In this document: positions 1 to 11,562 of the stretch, piece by piece
How the letters are laid out: every line of letters starts with the position of its first letter
Position numbering within the stretch: position 1 is the first letter of the stretch
Assembly (NCBI GenBank): GCA_902729315.2
Contig: LR746268.1
Span: 3,465,501-3,529,500 of the forward strand
DNA: 64,000 nucleotides
DNA from: Spirodela intermedia
Taxonomy: Eukaryota; Streptophyta; Magnoliopsida; Alismatales; Araceae
Reading direction: 5' to 3'
Position numbers and translations under genes: made by a program
The notes under the pieces: model-generated
What the model saw: the letters and a program-made list of their open reading frames with translations, nothing else
Database searches by the model: none
What the model was told of the DNA's origin: nothing

Positions 1-890
1 GTATTTCAATTAGAAAAGATAAAACATAATTTTGACAAAGATGTCATAAGAACAAATATCTAAAATACTAAGTTAGAAGTTTAGATAGTAGGCAATATAT
101 TTTTAACATTAATAAAGTATGTTCAATAGAGCATGACACGCACAATATGAATTCAAATTATGCATATGAAAGTGTCACAATTGAGGAGTGGAACACAAAG
201 TTTAAATTAAGTGTTAAAAGTTTAGAATATGTCCTATCAATCAAAAATTCAATAAAGTGCAATATGCCTAAAAAATATTGCATCTACTCTAACTTTAATT
301 CTATATGAGTACCTCTCTATCTCCACCTGTCTCCATCTACCTATCCCTGTATTCAGTGACATCTCCAGTATGTCTCTTGCCTACTAGCCTTAAGGCCATT
401 AAGAGTGCGCAGGGGAAGGGAGAGAGAGAAGATCTAGGGGTAGTGGCGGGAGGGGAAGGGAGAGAGAGAAGATCTAGGGGTAGTGGCGGGCAAGACCTGA
501 CGATGACTTCAGAGAGCAACCGAGGGTGAAGAAGCTAGTGACTTTATTCCCCTTGTTCCTCCGAAGGATTTCAATTCCCAATGCGCCTTTAGTCGGCAGT
601 CACGTCGGGTGAAGAAACCAGAGAATGGGTGATGCAACCCTTGGAGGACTTCATTAAGTGCCTCGACGTTTGCAGAGGTCGGCTACTCGTCGTCCTTCTA
701 CCCTTGAGAGAGGCAACGGACGACGGGAGACTCCACCGTTCCCTCCCCTCCCCTCACTATCAACTCATACATTCCCGCTGCTACACAAAGAGAGTTATAA
801 CTCCAAATAAAAAATGTACTTGCACTTTGAACGATTTATGGATTCAGTGCGGATGGCCACACCAGGCACGAGAGGGATATGTAATCCCCC
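1..890. other. Intergenic DNA left of the first gene
   Basis: The first 300 bases are AT-rich. The stretch then becomes GC-richer towards the gene at 995. I see no convincing coding region: the open frames at 305-529 and 629-973 lack family features, and the second begins with GTG rather than ATG. A perfect 40-bp tandem duplication at 411-490 is listed separately. Confidence 0.6.
411..490. repeat. Perfect 40-bp tandem duplication
   Basis: Positions 411-450 and 451-490 are identical, two head-to-tail copies of a purine-rich 40-bp unit containing a short GA run and a BglII-type AGATCT. The lack of differences indicates a recent slippage or duplication event. No function is apparent. Confidence 0.95.
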
Positions 891-898
891 TCTTTCCC

Positions 899-905
899 GA
901 TAAAT
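899..905 (+). promoter_or_regulatory. Degenerate TATA position of small secreted gene, copy A
   Basis: GATAAAT lies 90 bases before the ATG at 995. The aligned position of the paralogue (35034-35040) reads TATAAAT. The flanking bases and the following leader (TTGGGCACC...CCGGAGAAGAG) are similar in both copies, so the two promoters are homologous and copy A differs at the first base of the TATA box. Confidence 0.5.
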
Positions 906-994
906 TGCTTCCCCCGCCTATCCATTGGGCACCACCGGCGCCGGAGAAGAGAGCTTCTTGGGGGAAAGAGTAATAGAGGAGAGCTTCATCAGAG

Positions 995-1405
995 ATGGCA
1001 GCGACAACGGCGGCTGTGGTGGCAGTGGCGGCGGTGGTGGTGCTGACGACGGTGGCCGCGGGGGCGTTGGGGGAGATTGTAGCGCCGAGGGACTACAACA
1101 TATCGCCGCCGCCGGTGTACAACTGGACGACGACGCCCGAGCCGGTGGAGGACTCGCAAAGGGCGTTCCGGTGCTGGGGGTACCTGGCGCGGGGGAAGGC
1201 GGTGGGCGAGATGCGCAACTTCCTGGTGAACGGAACGCTGCCGTCGAGCAACACCTGCGACGGCGTGAACCGGCTGCATCCCTACTGCTGGCCCGATATG
1301 TTCAACATCTTCTGGCAGGTCACCCCCCGCCGCATCCACCGCCTTCGCAAGTTCTGCCTCCAGAACGGCACGCTCCCCCCCGCCGACCGCTTTGACTTCG
1401 CCTAA
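995..1405 (+). CDS. Small secreted four-cysteine protein, copy A (unrecognised family)
   Basis: This single-exon frame encodes 136 residues. An N-terminal Ala/Val-rich hydrophobic stretch (about residues 5-25, ending AAGALG) is a likely signal peptide, so the mature part is probably secreted or apoplastic. The mature part has four cysteines, in FRCWGYLARGK, SSNTCDG, PYCWPDM and RKFCLQNGT, and N-glycosylation sequons at NWT and two NGT sites. It is close to the protein at 35132-35569 through the whole second half, but lacks about nine residues present there before the PEPV motif. I do not recognise the family and assign no function. Conservation of reading frame, signal peptide, cysteines and leader between the two copies supports a real gene. 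The TATA box of this copy appears mutated, so it may be weakly expressed. The ATG matches the start of the paralogue. Confidence 0.75.
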   Translation: MAATTAAVVAVAAVVVLTTVAAGALGEIVAPRDYNISPPPVYNWTTTPEPVEDSQRAFRCWGYLARGKAVGEMRNFLVNGTLPSSNTCDGVNRLHPYCWPDMFNIFWQVTPRRIHRLRKFCLQNGTLPPADRFDFA

Positions 1406-2780
1406 CCTCAATCCACCATCCATCGTCGTCGAGTGTCATTTCCCCACAATAACCTGTCACACCATCTTACAGTGAATAATGGTCCTTTCCACTTCTAAGA
1501 CCTGGTGGACGATACATGTGCAACGTCTGTACCAAGCATGAAGAACATCAAACACATAATGGAGATCCTTGAATATTGGGTCAGGGATGCTTGGGCTGAA
1601 CTCAAGCAGACGAACATGCATAATTTGAAAAGAAAAAACTCCAGATAATGGGTGCAGTAGAAAATGGAAAACAAGTGGGGACAAAAGTAGGATCAGGCAG
1701 GAAAATTTCGAAAAAAGAACTGAGAAAGTCAATCAACATTCAGGAAACACCCTTCTCTCAAGCTAAGATGAGGGATCCTCCTAGATTGTTCTATAAACGT
1801 AAGATACAGAATCATGGACAGATTTATTGATAGAAGATCACCAGGGGCATACTCCAAATAACATTTCCCAGGACCTCACAAGCATCAGAATGAGAATGTA
1901 AACGGAAGATTTACTCTAGATGCAAACTCTGGGGAGAGTCAGAGGCTCTAATACTCGAGGAAGAGGAAAACAGCTACTATGACTGATTAGGAAACAAGTT
2001 CGGCATAAAAACTGCCCAGTAAATGGGGAAGAACTACCTACGCGGCAATGAAAAACCTACAATAAGACGGACGTTTATAAACTAACAAAAATATGTCAAA
2101 ACGGATAACTTGGTCAACGTAGCAAAATAAAAGACTTGAATGGCGGAGTGTATAAATCCATATAACAAAGTGCAGTATAAAAACAACTAAAAGGAAGATG
2201 AACTTACAACGCATTATAAGATTCTTTTCGGTTACCCATTAATGCGATAGCATTGTAAGTACACGACTATCACAGCAGACTTTATACCTCGGTCAACACC
2301 TGAAATTTAGCAGGCCAACAGGAGGGCAGCGGTAAGCCTCACATTTATTTCATCACAAAACAATTAAGGCAGAAAATTTCAGAGTACATGCAATAAAAAC
2401 ACGTAGCACATCAGTGTAATAAACTCGCGCTCAGGGCAGTAGATTTTCATGGGAAGATTAAGCTTATCGATTCATTATCCGTGCTAAACAGTCAATAATA
2501 CATCCACCAAAAAGAACTAGTGATGCTTCACTAGAAATTCCAAGATAATGATATCCGGCCATCATGTAGATATTGGCCACACAAAAACAAAGCAAATCAC
2601 TCTGGCGACGGGAGATTGTTGACAAAGGCATCATTGATCAACGCCACCCCAAAACCCTCCCGTGCATTAACAATAGACCTCCATTCTGATAACAGATTAC
2701 ATCCATCAGCACATATAATCTTCTCACAGACATCACATAAAGGGATAGAATTCAACATAGCCACGAAGAACGGATAACAA
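1406..2780. other. Intergenic DNA, no gene seen
   Basis: This moderately AT-rich stretch follows copy A. Open frames are short, overlap on both strands and match no family I know. It probably holds the 3' UTR of copy A at its left end and the 3' flank of the minus-strand gene at 2964-3260 at its right end. Confidence 0.5.
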
Positions 2781-2963
2781 AGGGGCTACGAAGATGGGGG
2801 ATCTGGGGAGGCACATCTAATGCCATTAAACAAAGATAGTTTTAACCACCCATTCACTCCTCTACAAATAATCGCATTTATTTCACCCTCCGTTATCTCA
2901 ATTAAGCGGCTATTTTTTCGCATAATTTTATCATCTAATTCTATAACAACTAGTTCTATGAAG

Positions 2964-3260
2964 CTACTGCGCCTCCACGGTCCTGGTGGAGGAAGCCGGG
3001 TCTGCACGAGGTGCCGAGGGAGCCGAGTTGCCATGAGAGTTTACCCTGTGGAGCCTGCACTTGAATGATCCAGCGTGTGTCGCTGGGGCACAGACGCACT
3101 TCGGCAGGGTTCCTTCCACCCGATGATGCCCTTGAACGCAGGACATTGGGACCTGGGAGTCGGTAGGCCATGTCTTCTTCAAAGTGTTCGGCGATGATAT
3201 GAGGTGAAAATGCACGCGGTGTTGACTCTTGTCCCCAGTGTCAACAAAGGTGGAGGCCAT
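2964..3260 (-). CDS. Small 'serine-rich protein-like' plant protein
   Basis: The frame encodes 98 residues from an ATG at 3260 to a TAG at 2964-2966. The centre holds the block CVCAPATHAGSFKCRLHR (about residues 56-73). This corresponds to the C-x-C-(A/S)-P-T-T-H-P-G-S-F-R-C-x-x-H signature of a family of small plant proteins annotated only as 'serine-rich protein-like' (for example At5g25280 and At1g67910, from memory). The rest is basic, with a Ser/Ala/Pro-rich tail, as in those proteins. The molecular function is unknown. The ATG lies 15 bases after a good splice acceptor (TTTGAACAG, exon edge 3275), so the leader is probably spliced. A TATA box on the same strand lies at 3871-3877. The motif is persuasive; the full transcript structure is not resolved. 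Confidence 0.7.
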   Translation of the reverse strand: MASTFVDTGDKSQHRVHFHLISSPNTLKKTWPTDSQVPMSCVQGHHRVEGTLPKCVCAPATHAGSFKCRLHRVNSHGNSAPSAPRADPASSTRTVEAQ

Positions 3261-3275
3261 GGTTATCGTACGAGC

Positions 3276-3870
3276 CTGTTCAAACCAAAGAAAATGGCAT
3301 GAGCAAGATCATCCCTCTCCTCCCCTATATTAGAGTGATGTCGTCCGCCCCTTGATGTAGAACATAAATGCTAACAGGTTGATTAGTAGATCAACTACGA
3401 CTTCCAACGATACGATCTTTTACTGAACCAATAACAAGGAGACTGCCTAGGATAAGTACCTGAAAAAAAATAGACCAAACGATTCCATACGAGAAGCAGC
3501 AAATGAAGGCACCTTACTGAAGATGAAACCGATACGGAGCGAGCACAAAATACAGGAAATCTACAGCCGACATCCGCGTCAAGGAAAAAACCGGCAGGAA
3601 ACAAAAATAGTTTAAAAATATACTGAAGGTGAAAGGGATCTACCTCCGATGGATCAGGCGGCAGTGAAGCAGCAAAACCTCCCCTGTTGATCTGCTGATC
3701 TGATCTGTTCAATGACTCCAACTGACTAGGTCCAACAAACTAGACGAATATTTGTTACAAATAGGCTAATGTAAAAGAAGCAGAGGAGGAGAGAGAAAGG
3801 AGAAACACGCGGGAAAGAGAAGCTGACAGTTACCGGAGAGGCAAACTAGAATCTCTGTGACGAGCCTCAA
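3276..3870 (-). other. Probable spliced 5' leader of the serine-rich-like gene
   Basis: Between the minus-strand TATA box (3871-3877) and the acceptor at 3275/3276 the sequence is pyrimidine-rich on the minus strand and lacks a convincing coding frame. Several donor- and acceptor-like sites exist (for example a TTTTTTTTCAG acceptor near 3460). At least one leader intron is likely, but I cannot fix its donor. Confidence 0.4.
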
Positions 3871-4279
3871 CCTTATAGCCGGCCAATCTGCCCGGGGCAG
3901 ATGCCCGAGCTTGCTGCCCGAATGGGCCCCACATGCACAGTTTTCCCGCGCCAACTCAATAAACGAAATTTAAATGGGCGTATCAGGATACGGAATCACT
4001 CACCCGATTGAATTCGGTGGAATTGTACGGTAAATGACACCCGGACGATTTCCACTGGCCCCCGGGATTTTTTAGCGCCTCGGTCAGAGGGTGGAGATAA
4101 GACAGCCAGTGGGGTCACTGCTTCAGTGGGTGGCAAATAGACAATGTCACGCAACGCTTGGGCGCCAAATTGACAGTTGAAATTCTAAATTGCAAAAAGG
4201 TGCAGATATTCTACGATGCCCCACAGAGAAGAATGTTCGATCAGCGTCCACTTATTAAGTATAATTCTTTTTTCGCGCC
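3809..4279. promoter_or_regulatory. Cluster of E2F-like sites
   Basis: Four matches or near matches to the E2F/DP consensus (TTTSSCGC) surround the minus-strand TATA box: GCGGGAAA at 3809-3816, TTTCCCGC at 3943-3950, the palindrome-like TTGGGCGCCAAA at 4158-4169, and TTTCGCGCC at 4271-4279. They lie on both strands within 470 bp, a density unlikely in ordinary DNA. This would suggest S-phase or cell-cycle control of the neighbouring gene, which is an inference. Confidence 0.45.
3871..3877 (-). promoter_or_regulatory. TATA box (CTATAAGG) of the serine-rich-like gene
   Basis: On the minus strand the sequence reads GGCTATAAGG. A start about 30 bases downstream would lie near 3845, in a pyrimidine-rich leader. 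Confidence 0.5.
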
Positions 4280-6180
4280 AAAAATTATAAATCAGATAGA
4301 TACTTCTGTCATTAAAAGATATCAGCAACCACCGAATCCAAACTCAAATGTCATCAGGTGAGCTGGAAATATCTCCCAATGTGGTCCACTCTATATGCTA
4401 AGACACGACTTTCATGTGCAATAGCAAGCGGATAATGAGCTTGGAGTGAGCTGGGCATTCATGATCTCTTCTTGTTGACTTTGGAGTAGTACCCTTTTGC
4501 TTTGCCAATTTGTCAAACTATTGATATAATAACAAGATCATAAAAGTGATGTTTCTAGATTTTGCATCTTCTCTTATATTTTATGTTTCAATTTGAATAG
4601 CACAAGTAAACTATTAATCTTCATAATAGTTGAGATTGAGGATAGCACTTAAAAATCTTTTTGTTTTCCCTTATCTACCAAATTCTCTTGGCAAAGATGG
4701 ACTCAACCATGGCCTCCACAACTCTTATGAGAGTTGTACATTCAAAACTTTGGGATGAGATGAAATACATTCTGTTTGTCTTTCCTAAAATTGTGTAAGC
4801 TAGAGCAGGGGCAGCTCTAACTTTGAGTCTTGTGGATTAACAAGTAATCCCAAGTTAGCTACTTAATAATAAAAAACTAGAGATTAGTCATCGTAATAAT
4901 TGAAAACTAGAGGATAAGGTTTCATCATATCTAGAAATTAATGAACAGCCTTCTTTGCACCATAAAAGAAGACGTTACTACAACCCAAAACATGGTGAGT
5001 AGATCTTGAGTTTAAGATTAACAAAACAAAGTGAGAGGACTCACCCTGGTTGGTGGCATATAAAAAAACTGAACTCTATGTGCATTATGCAATTAGTTTC
5101 TTCAATTATTATTTCCCCATAAGTGGCTTATCAATTCAACCCCTTTTGGCTTCTCATATGAGTCATTTAGCACCAACACTTTATACATGATACTCAAAGT
5201 TAAGTGTAGGTGAAAAATTAGTCCAATGAAACTTAGACTAAATGAATAATTGTGATCCCATTTGGATTCTCATTGTCAACCTATTAGGGATCATGGCATG
5301 AATAGCTTAGGTCCTTAATTTTTTGACTATCTTAGTAGTCAAACAACCTCAACCCATTTATTGCCCATAACCCATTTGATTTTAGCAAATTTAACCTAAT
5401 TTGTAAGGGTTATGTGCCTACTAGAATAGAATTCAGTTTGTTTCAAACAAATCTAAAGATTTCAAGCAATGGAGATGTTGAAGATAGGCTAGTGATGGGT
5501 GATCTAACTATTTGATCTTATCTTTTCTTATACCCATTTTTATTTAACAAAAACACTTTGATTTTTGTCAATCTATGAGATTTTAAAGATGCCAAAAATA
5601 GGCACACTTTTACTAATGTAAACATAATTATTTGATTCCATGGTTTAATAATTGTCACACTCTTACATTATCCTAAAGATTTCTAATTGATCTCCAAATG
5701 AAATGATAATTGTAATTAGGATAGAACTAAACTCCATAGAAAATTACAATCATATCATATTAGATTTATAGTGGCTATTTCCTCTTGCTCTATTCACACT
5801 CAAAAGCCAAAGATATACCAACTAATTAGGCATGGTGAAAAAAAAATTAATTAATTGGATGTTGGAGTAATATAAAAAAATAATTTTATTAATGTAGCAG
5901 CATTAATTTGCTGTATTTTTATTCTTTAAGACAATCCATATTTTGTATAATTCATTGATACCTTAGAAATACATTCAAAAGGAATGCTCCCTCATGCTAT
6001 ATTAACATAGCTCATGACTTCAACTTTTATGCATCGAAATTATTAGTTTCTTGTCTTTATAAAAACTTGAGGTAAAGGATTTATCAATTTTCATTTAATT
6101 TTGATAAAAACTTCATGTCTTAATTTATTTTATTTTATTTCAAAAAGACATCTCTTGAACAAAATCTGTCTCAATAAAAT

Positions 6181-6890
6181 AAAGAAGGGAAATGTTGGGG
6201 GTGGATGTTTTAGACCTTTTCGATTAGGCTACCTATTGGGTTTGAATAAATCAATCAATGAGCATCAAAAGAGAACATGAAATATTACACAACATGCCAA
6301 AATATCAATGTAACAACTTCATGGTATCACATAAGTGTTGCATGAGTGTTGCACTAATTTTTCTAGTGACAACCACATGAGTGTTACACCTTAATATTTG
6401 TTATATGAGAGATGAGTGGAGAGGCTTAAGCTAAGGCATAGGGTGTTGAAAGTTGGTACTTAGATCGGTGTATTGACTTAGGCATATGGTATTGAGAGTC
6501 AAATCTTATCCATGAGGGGCATAATCTTCATGAAGATCAAACATAAGTGTTTGGGATACTTATCTTGTGAAATCAATTGTATTTTTAGAAGAAAAAAGTA
6601 AAATTCGTATAAAAGTCCTTGAAGATTTGACATAGACTGGTGAAGGGTGAATAAATATAAAAACTCTTATGTTCCCCATAGTTACAAGTGAAAGATAAAG
6701 ATTAGAGTGAATAATGAAGAAAATATGATTAATTTAGATAAAATCATACACACAACTTAGAGATTGTGTGAGAATGTGTTGACACATACTCATAGAGGCA
6801 TAATAATAAAATATAATAGAAAATTATAGGAAACTAATTCACCCTCTCTTCTTGGTGTTCCACTTAGTCACATCGAACTCAATAAATACA
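6181..6890 (+). mobile_element. Possible decayed LTR (copy 1)
   Basis: A purine-rich run (AAGAAGGGAAA, 6182-6192) is followed at once by TGTTGGGGGTGG. This resembles the polypurine tract and TG-starting 3' LTR of Ty1/copia-type elements. The right end (about 6600-6890) resembles a second block at about 8740-8990: both contain a GGTGAAxGGTGAA start, a GTGTTxxCACAT core and a TTCACCC...TGTTxCACxTAG end. No gag or pol coding remains. Confidence 0.3.
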
Positions 6891-8580
6891 ACTCTATATT
6901 CAAATATCAAGGTAGGATAATAGCTTAACATTTTAATATTAATATTTTATTTTAAGCTATTGGCCTCAAAAAAATCCAATCGTCATTGAAATTAACTACA
7001 AGTGTTATATATTTACCACTATGAACCTAAGCAAACTCTAAATTCTTTCAACGATAGTTTATGAATACAATTTGAAGGCCCTAGGATAGCTAGAGTACAC
7101 CAAACATTAATTAATAATGATAGTCCTCTACCACCAAGACTTAGAAAATCCTTAAACTCACCTTGATTTATGATTTTATAGAGTAAAAGGATGACTTTTG
7201 AAAAAATAGAATGTACCTAGCACTTAGTGCTAGTGTTACTTATCTACTATTAAGAATTATAAGATCAAATTAAGAAACTTTAGAAAACTTGCGACATTTC
7301 AAATCATGGTTTTTACAAATTGTGGAGCATGGTCTTGAATGTAGAATCTTTAACTTTTTATAACATTTTCTTTTCCTTCGAAAATTTTAATCATAGTAAT
7401 ATAAAATTGTTGTTGAAGTATTTAGCAAATGAATGAGTTTTGTTTTAATATAAATTTCTCTTTATTTTTTGAAGTTCCAAGTGTCATAAATCTGCCCATC
7501 TATGGCCAGCCTTTCAACTGTTTATGATATCAAATGATTGACTTGTTGTGCATATATCATAACTTTCACATAGGTACTATATCACTCTTCAAAATTTCAC
7601 CTTTCCTTCTCATATTCAGATTCCTCACTTTAAGGTGATATGCCTCAATTTCTCTAAATAAAATATTAATAAAACATAGTTCATCAATCCTAAATTTTCC
7701 TGAGACCTTTCCATAAGCTAGTGAAATAGAACTGAAACATTTTTGAGTCATAAAAAAAGTTATCATATTGTGAATTACTTATTTACTCTCACATACTTTT
7801 TGTCACATCAAAACACATTGGTCCAAAAGCTAGCACATGAAACTAAGATATCATCATCGCTTATTGAAAGAAAATGTTGAGGAATGCAAGAGAAAATGAA
7901 ATCAAAAACAAAAGAAAATGCTTAGATTATTCAATATTTATGATATTTAATGATCTTGTGATCTTATGACTAAAAAATGAATCCAAAGAGTTAATCCTTA
8001 AGATTATTTAATTTCTTACATATGTTAGAACTAGCCTCGAAATGTAACATTCTAGATTCCATATAGAAGTATAGTAAGTTTAATATCAACTCACAAGATC
8101 AAATATTTAGAAACTCAAGAAATATCAAAGTCATCACACGTGAGTCTCAAACTTGGAATTTGGATGATGATATATCTGCAGCTTACATAGGGACAACAAC
8201 ATATCAAATGTGTTTATCTAGACTTGACCTCAATAAGAAAACTTTTTATTAACATAAAATGAATCTTGAGAAGAGAATAGAGAGTTTTGTATCATAAAAA
8301 AGATAGAAGTTGTTGTCGTACATTTTGAATAATAGTAAGATTTTTGAAATCAGTTATCCACTATTCAAAATAAAAAATGACCAAAGAACAAAAAATAAAA
8401 AAATGATTCAGCTTGAGAAGATACAAAAATATCTCTATGATAATTATCTACAAAAAAAATCTCTCTATCAAAATTCAATCACCTTGAGTTTGATTGAAGT
8501 ATAAAATATTACATTGATCATCATTTAAGTTTGGTGATCCAAACAACATCCATCTAAAAGGCTAACACTCTCCATCAAAC

Positions 8581-8990
8581 CCTATGGTATCAGGCTAGTG
8601 AGGGGAGAGGTATTTGAGTGGTGTCATTCATTGGTTGAACCCTTGAAAGATAAGGTTTCTAAAGAGATGAAAATTGTGTAATTAAGTGATTAATCTCATG
8701 AAAATTAGAGTGTATTTATAAGAAAAATTATAAACTCTGGTAAGAAAGATCTTCTAAAATTAGAAGTAGCTAGGTGAAAGGTGAACTAGTATAATTTTTT
8801 TTGATGTTCTTGGTGGTGAATAGAGAGCCTTGATAGAACTTACATTGAGAGGGAGAGAGAGAGTCGTAAGAGAATTTGTGTTAGCACATCTATCAATAGG
8901 TAGAAAAAGAGAATTCAAAAAAATATGTAGTAACTTAATTCATCCCCCCCACCCATTCTTAGTGTTTCACCTAACCCTTTATTGAACTGA
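8581..8990 (+). mobile_element. Possible decayed LTR/PBS remnant (copy 2)
   Basis: TATGGTATCAGGCT at 8582-8595 resembles the initiator-methionine tRNA primer-binding site (TGGTATCAGAGC) used by Ty1/copia elements. The block from about 8740 to 8990 resembles the end of copy 1, in the same orientation. The two blocks are about 2.1 kb apart with no coding between them, so this is a relic or a non-autonomous derivative at best. Confidence 0.3.
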
Positions 8991-11214
8991 CATAAATCAT
9001 AATAAAAAAATATATAAAAATTTTCACCCAAGCACAAAAATAGAGATGTAGAATGAAAGTGAACATGAATATGATAAACAAGCAAGAATAATAATGTAAT
9101 TCCATTTTGTGCTTGTCACACTCATGATGAAATTTATCTAAATAAAAATAAAACATGATTGAGATTGAAGTCAAGTTCATAAACTCTACTTTGTCTTGGT
9201 TTGCTTGTCTTTGCCTCTCATTAAGAGAAAACTTGGTTTCTAGAGATGAAAACTCTCTTAGATGATGTCTAACTTCACACCATACCCTAGGGTCCACCTT
9301 GTTCCTTTCTTTATATCTCTCATCTTATTTCCCTCTTTCTCTCTAGGTGTAAGTTACCTAGATAATGTACATTGATATTGGGCCTAACATTACCCACCCA
9401 TTATAATTCCACCTTAATACCATTTATAAATTCATCAAAAAGTTTGAAAAAGGTTTTGTTTTCTAAATTCTAACTTCATGAGCACTTTCTTTCAATTGTA
9501 AAATACTTCTCAAGATTATCTCTTAGACAATCATGTTAAAATATAGATTAGAGGATCAAATTTTTTTTTCAAAAATAATATTCCGATTTAAATATAAATT
9601 TATGAAATACATTCTAGAATATATTTTAATATTTTTTAATTAATGTATGTTACATTTGGCATTGGTTAATGTGGTATTTATTATCATTTCACCTTGATTA
9701 TCATACAATAATGATTTAGTAACACATAGAGATCAGGTTTTCAAAAAACTAATATGAATGACTTTATCAAGTGTTAGTAAATCATATTGGCACTAGATTC
9801 ACAGTCACAAAATTAAGCTAGAAAAATGAAATCACATTTATACCCTTATGTTGTGTCTTTGTCATTACCAATATAAAATTGGTCTCAATGATTGACTTGA
9901 TTCCCTTCTTAAAAATAGTAAATGACACAAGTGTTTCTAAAAATCACATGCGACTTTACCATGGGTCAGAAAAAAAATTTGCCCATATTTTGATAAGCAC
10001 AACATAAATTTCACAATGTCAAATTACTCTTTTTACCTATGTACATATAATTAATATCAAAATTATGAGAGCTCCAAAAACTAACAAGTGATATAAAAAG
10101 CCTCTTGGATCAAGTGAGGAAGCCAAATTATAGTTAGTTTGAATGTTATTTATCAACACATAAAACAACTTGACTATTTGGTTTGTATTGAAGTATTCTG
10201 ACCTTGATTCTTTGTAGATTAGGGAAAAAAAAAAATCACTCCTCACAATTCCTCTTGTTGTTAACTTTGAACCACCATACAAATCTTTGTTTAATGTTGG
10301 ACTCTAAAACCTGCAATGTGTCAACCCCAATAATTGCACCCTAAATATTTCAGCAATGTGTATGGATATTAATATATTTAAAGATGGTGTAAACCTTTAT
10401 ATACTCAATTTGTATTTTTTCAACATTTTTTGAGGAAGGTGTGATGTGTGTAATTAACATTTAGATGATAAGTTCTGACCTTTGTGATTTTAGTAATTTG
10501 ATTTTGCCAAAAATATTTAATTTCATAGTGTTACGTCTGAACACTTTATACAAGGGTTTTAACAAAGTAATACATAGAATCTTTCATTCTATAGAGTCAT
10601 TCTTTGTTAAGCCATTACCATTTTTATATTGGTCATCAGTGATTTCTTGGTCTGATTTTTCCATTATGAAGTAATTATTGTCAACAACCTAGCTCACACA
10701 AGAAAACCTTAAAAAAAGTGAATTCGTCCATTAACAAGAATCATGTACGTCTATGTAAGATATACTATTGAAGAAAATATCAAAATTATGCTAAAATCAT
10801 GATAGTTTCATCTAGCAACATGTATGTCATACATAAGGTAGAGTAAATTTTATTTAACATCTATAAGTTGAAATTTTCGTTTTATTTTTATTATCTTTTT
10901 AAGTTGTCCAATATGGGAAATTTTTAACTCTATAAGAGCATGAGGAGATAAGTGGTTAATATTGCTAACTTAGTTATATTTGACTTAAAGATATCATGAA
11001 GTTATACTTGTGGAGATTTAAGATATCATACCAAGTCTATACACTTTTTAACTGGTACATAGGCCGCAGATTTACTTACCTACATATTCTATTATTATGG
11101 TACACTATATAATGCTTTCTAGTTTAGATAATGAATCTGAGACCTAAAATATAGTTGAATTCATCATCCCATATCTTAGCTTTCTATTTTCATCATCATC
11201 CCATCATCCCATTT

Positions 11215-11562
11215 CTAATGGAACAAAGCAAGTGTTAATGAAGCATACGTTAAGGTTGAATCAAATATTGTAATTTGCGCTCTAATAGCTCTTTTCTTAT
11301 TAGGTTGCGCAACGTGTTCGGACTCAACACGTATTCTTGTATCGGGCTGCACTGAGTTCTTGGATCTTGCTCTTGGGCCTAGTCGAGTCCCTCTTTCCAG
11401 GCTGAACCTTTGGGACACAAACATCACCCGAGTCATCCTCTTCTTGCAAGTCGTCATCATCTCTCGCTGTATGCACGCAAAGGGGACGTGTTTTTGAGGA
11501 ATTTCTTGCATTTCGGGAATAGTTTTCTCAAGTGGACGTCGCGTTTTTGCGTTTTTGCTCAT
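11215..11562 (-). other. Unrecognised open frame at the edge of the AT-rich region
   Basis: A 115-codon frame with a true ATG encodes a basic protein rich in Arg, Lys, Thr and Met, with no signal peptide, membrane segment or motif I recognise. It spans the junction between AT-rich and GC-rich DNA. It could be a chance frame, a decayed gene fragment or a lineage-specific gene; nothing in the context favours a real product. Confidence 0.15.

Larger units (their letters stand above)
4300..11200. other. AT-rich gene desert with decayed repeats
   Basis: About 6.9 kb of strongly AT-rich DNA contains no gene I can support. Its composition contrasts sharply with the GC-rich flanks (below 4.0 kb and above 11.5 kb). 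The longest open frames are about 70-110 codons, low-complexity and unlike any family. Traces of LTR retrotransposons are listed separately. It is best read as old transposon-derived intergenic DNA. Confidence 0.6.
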
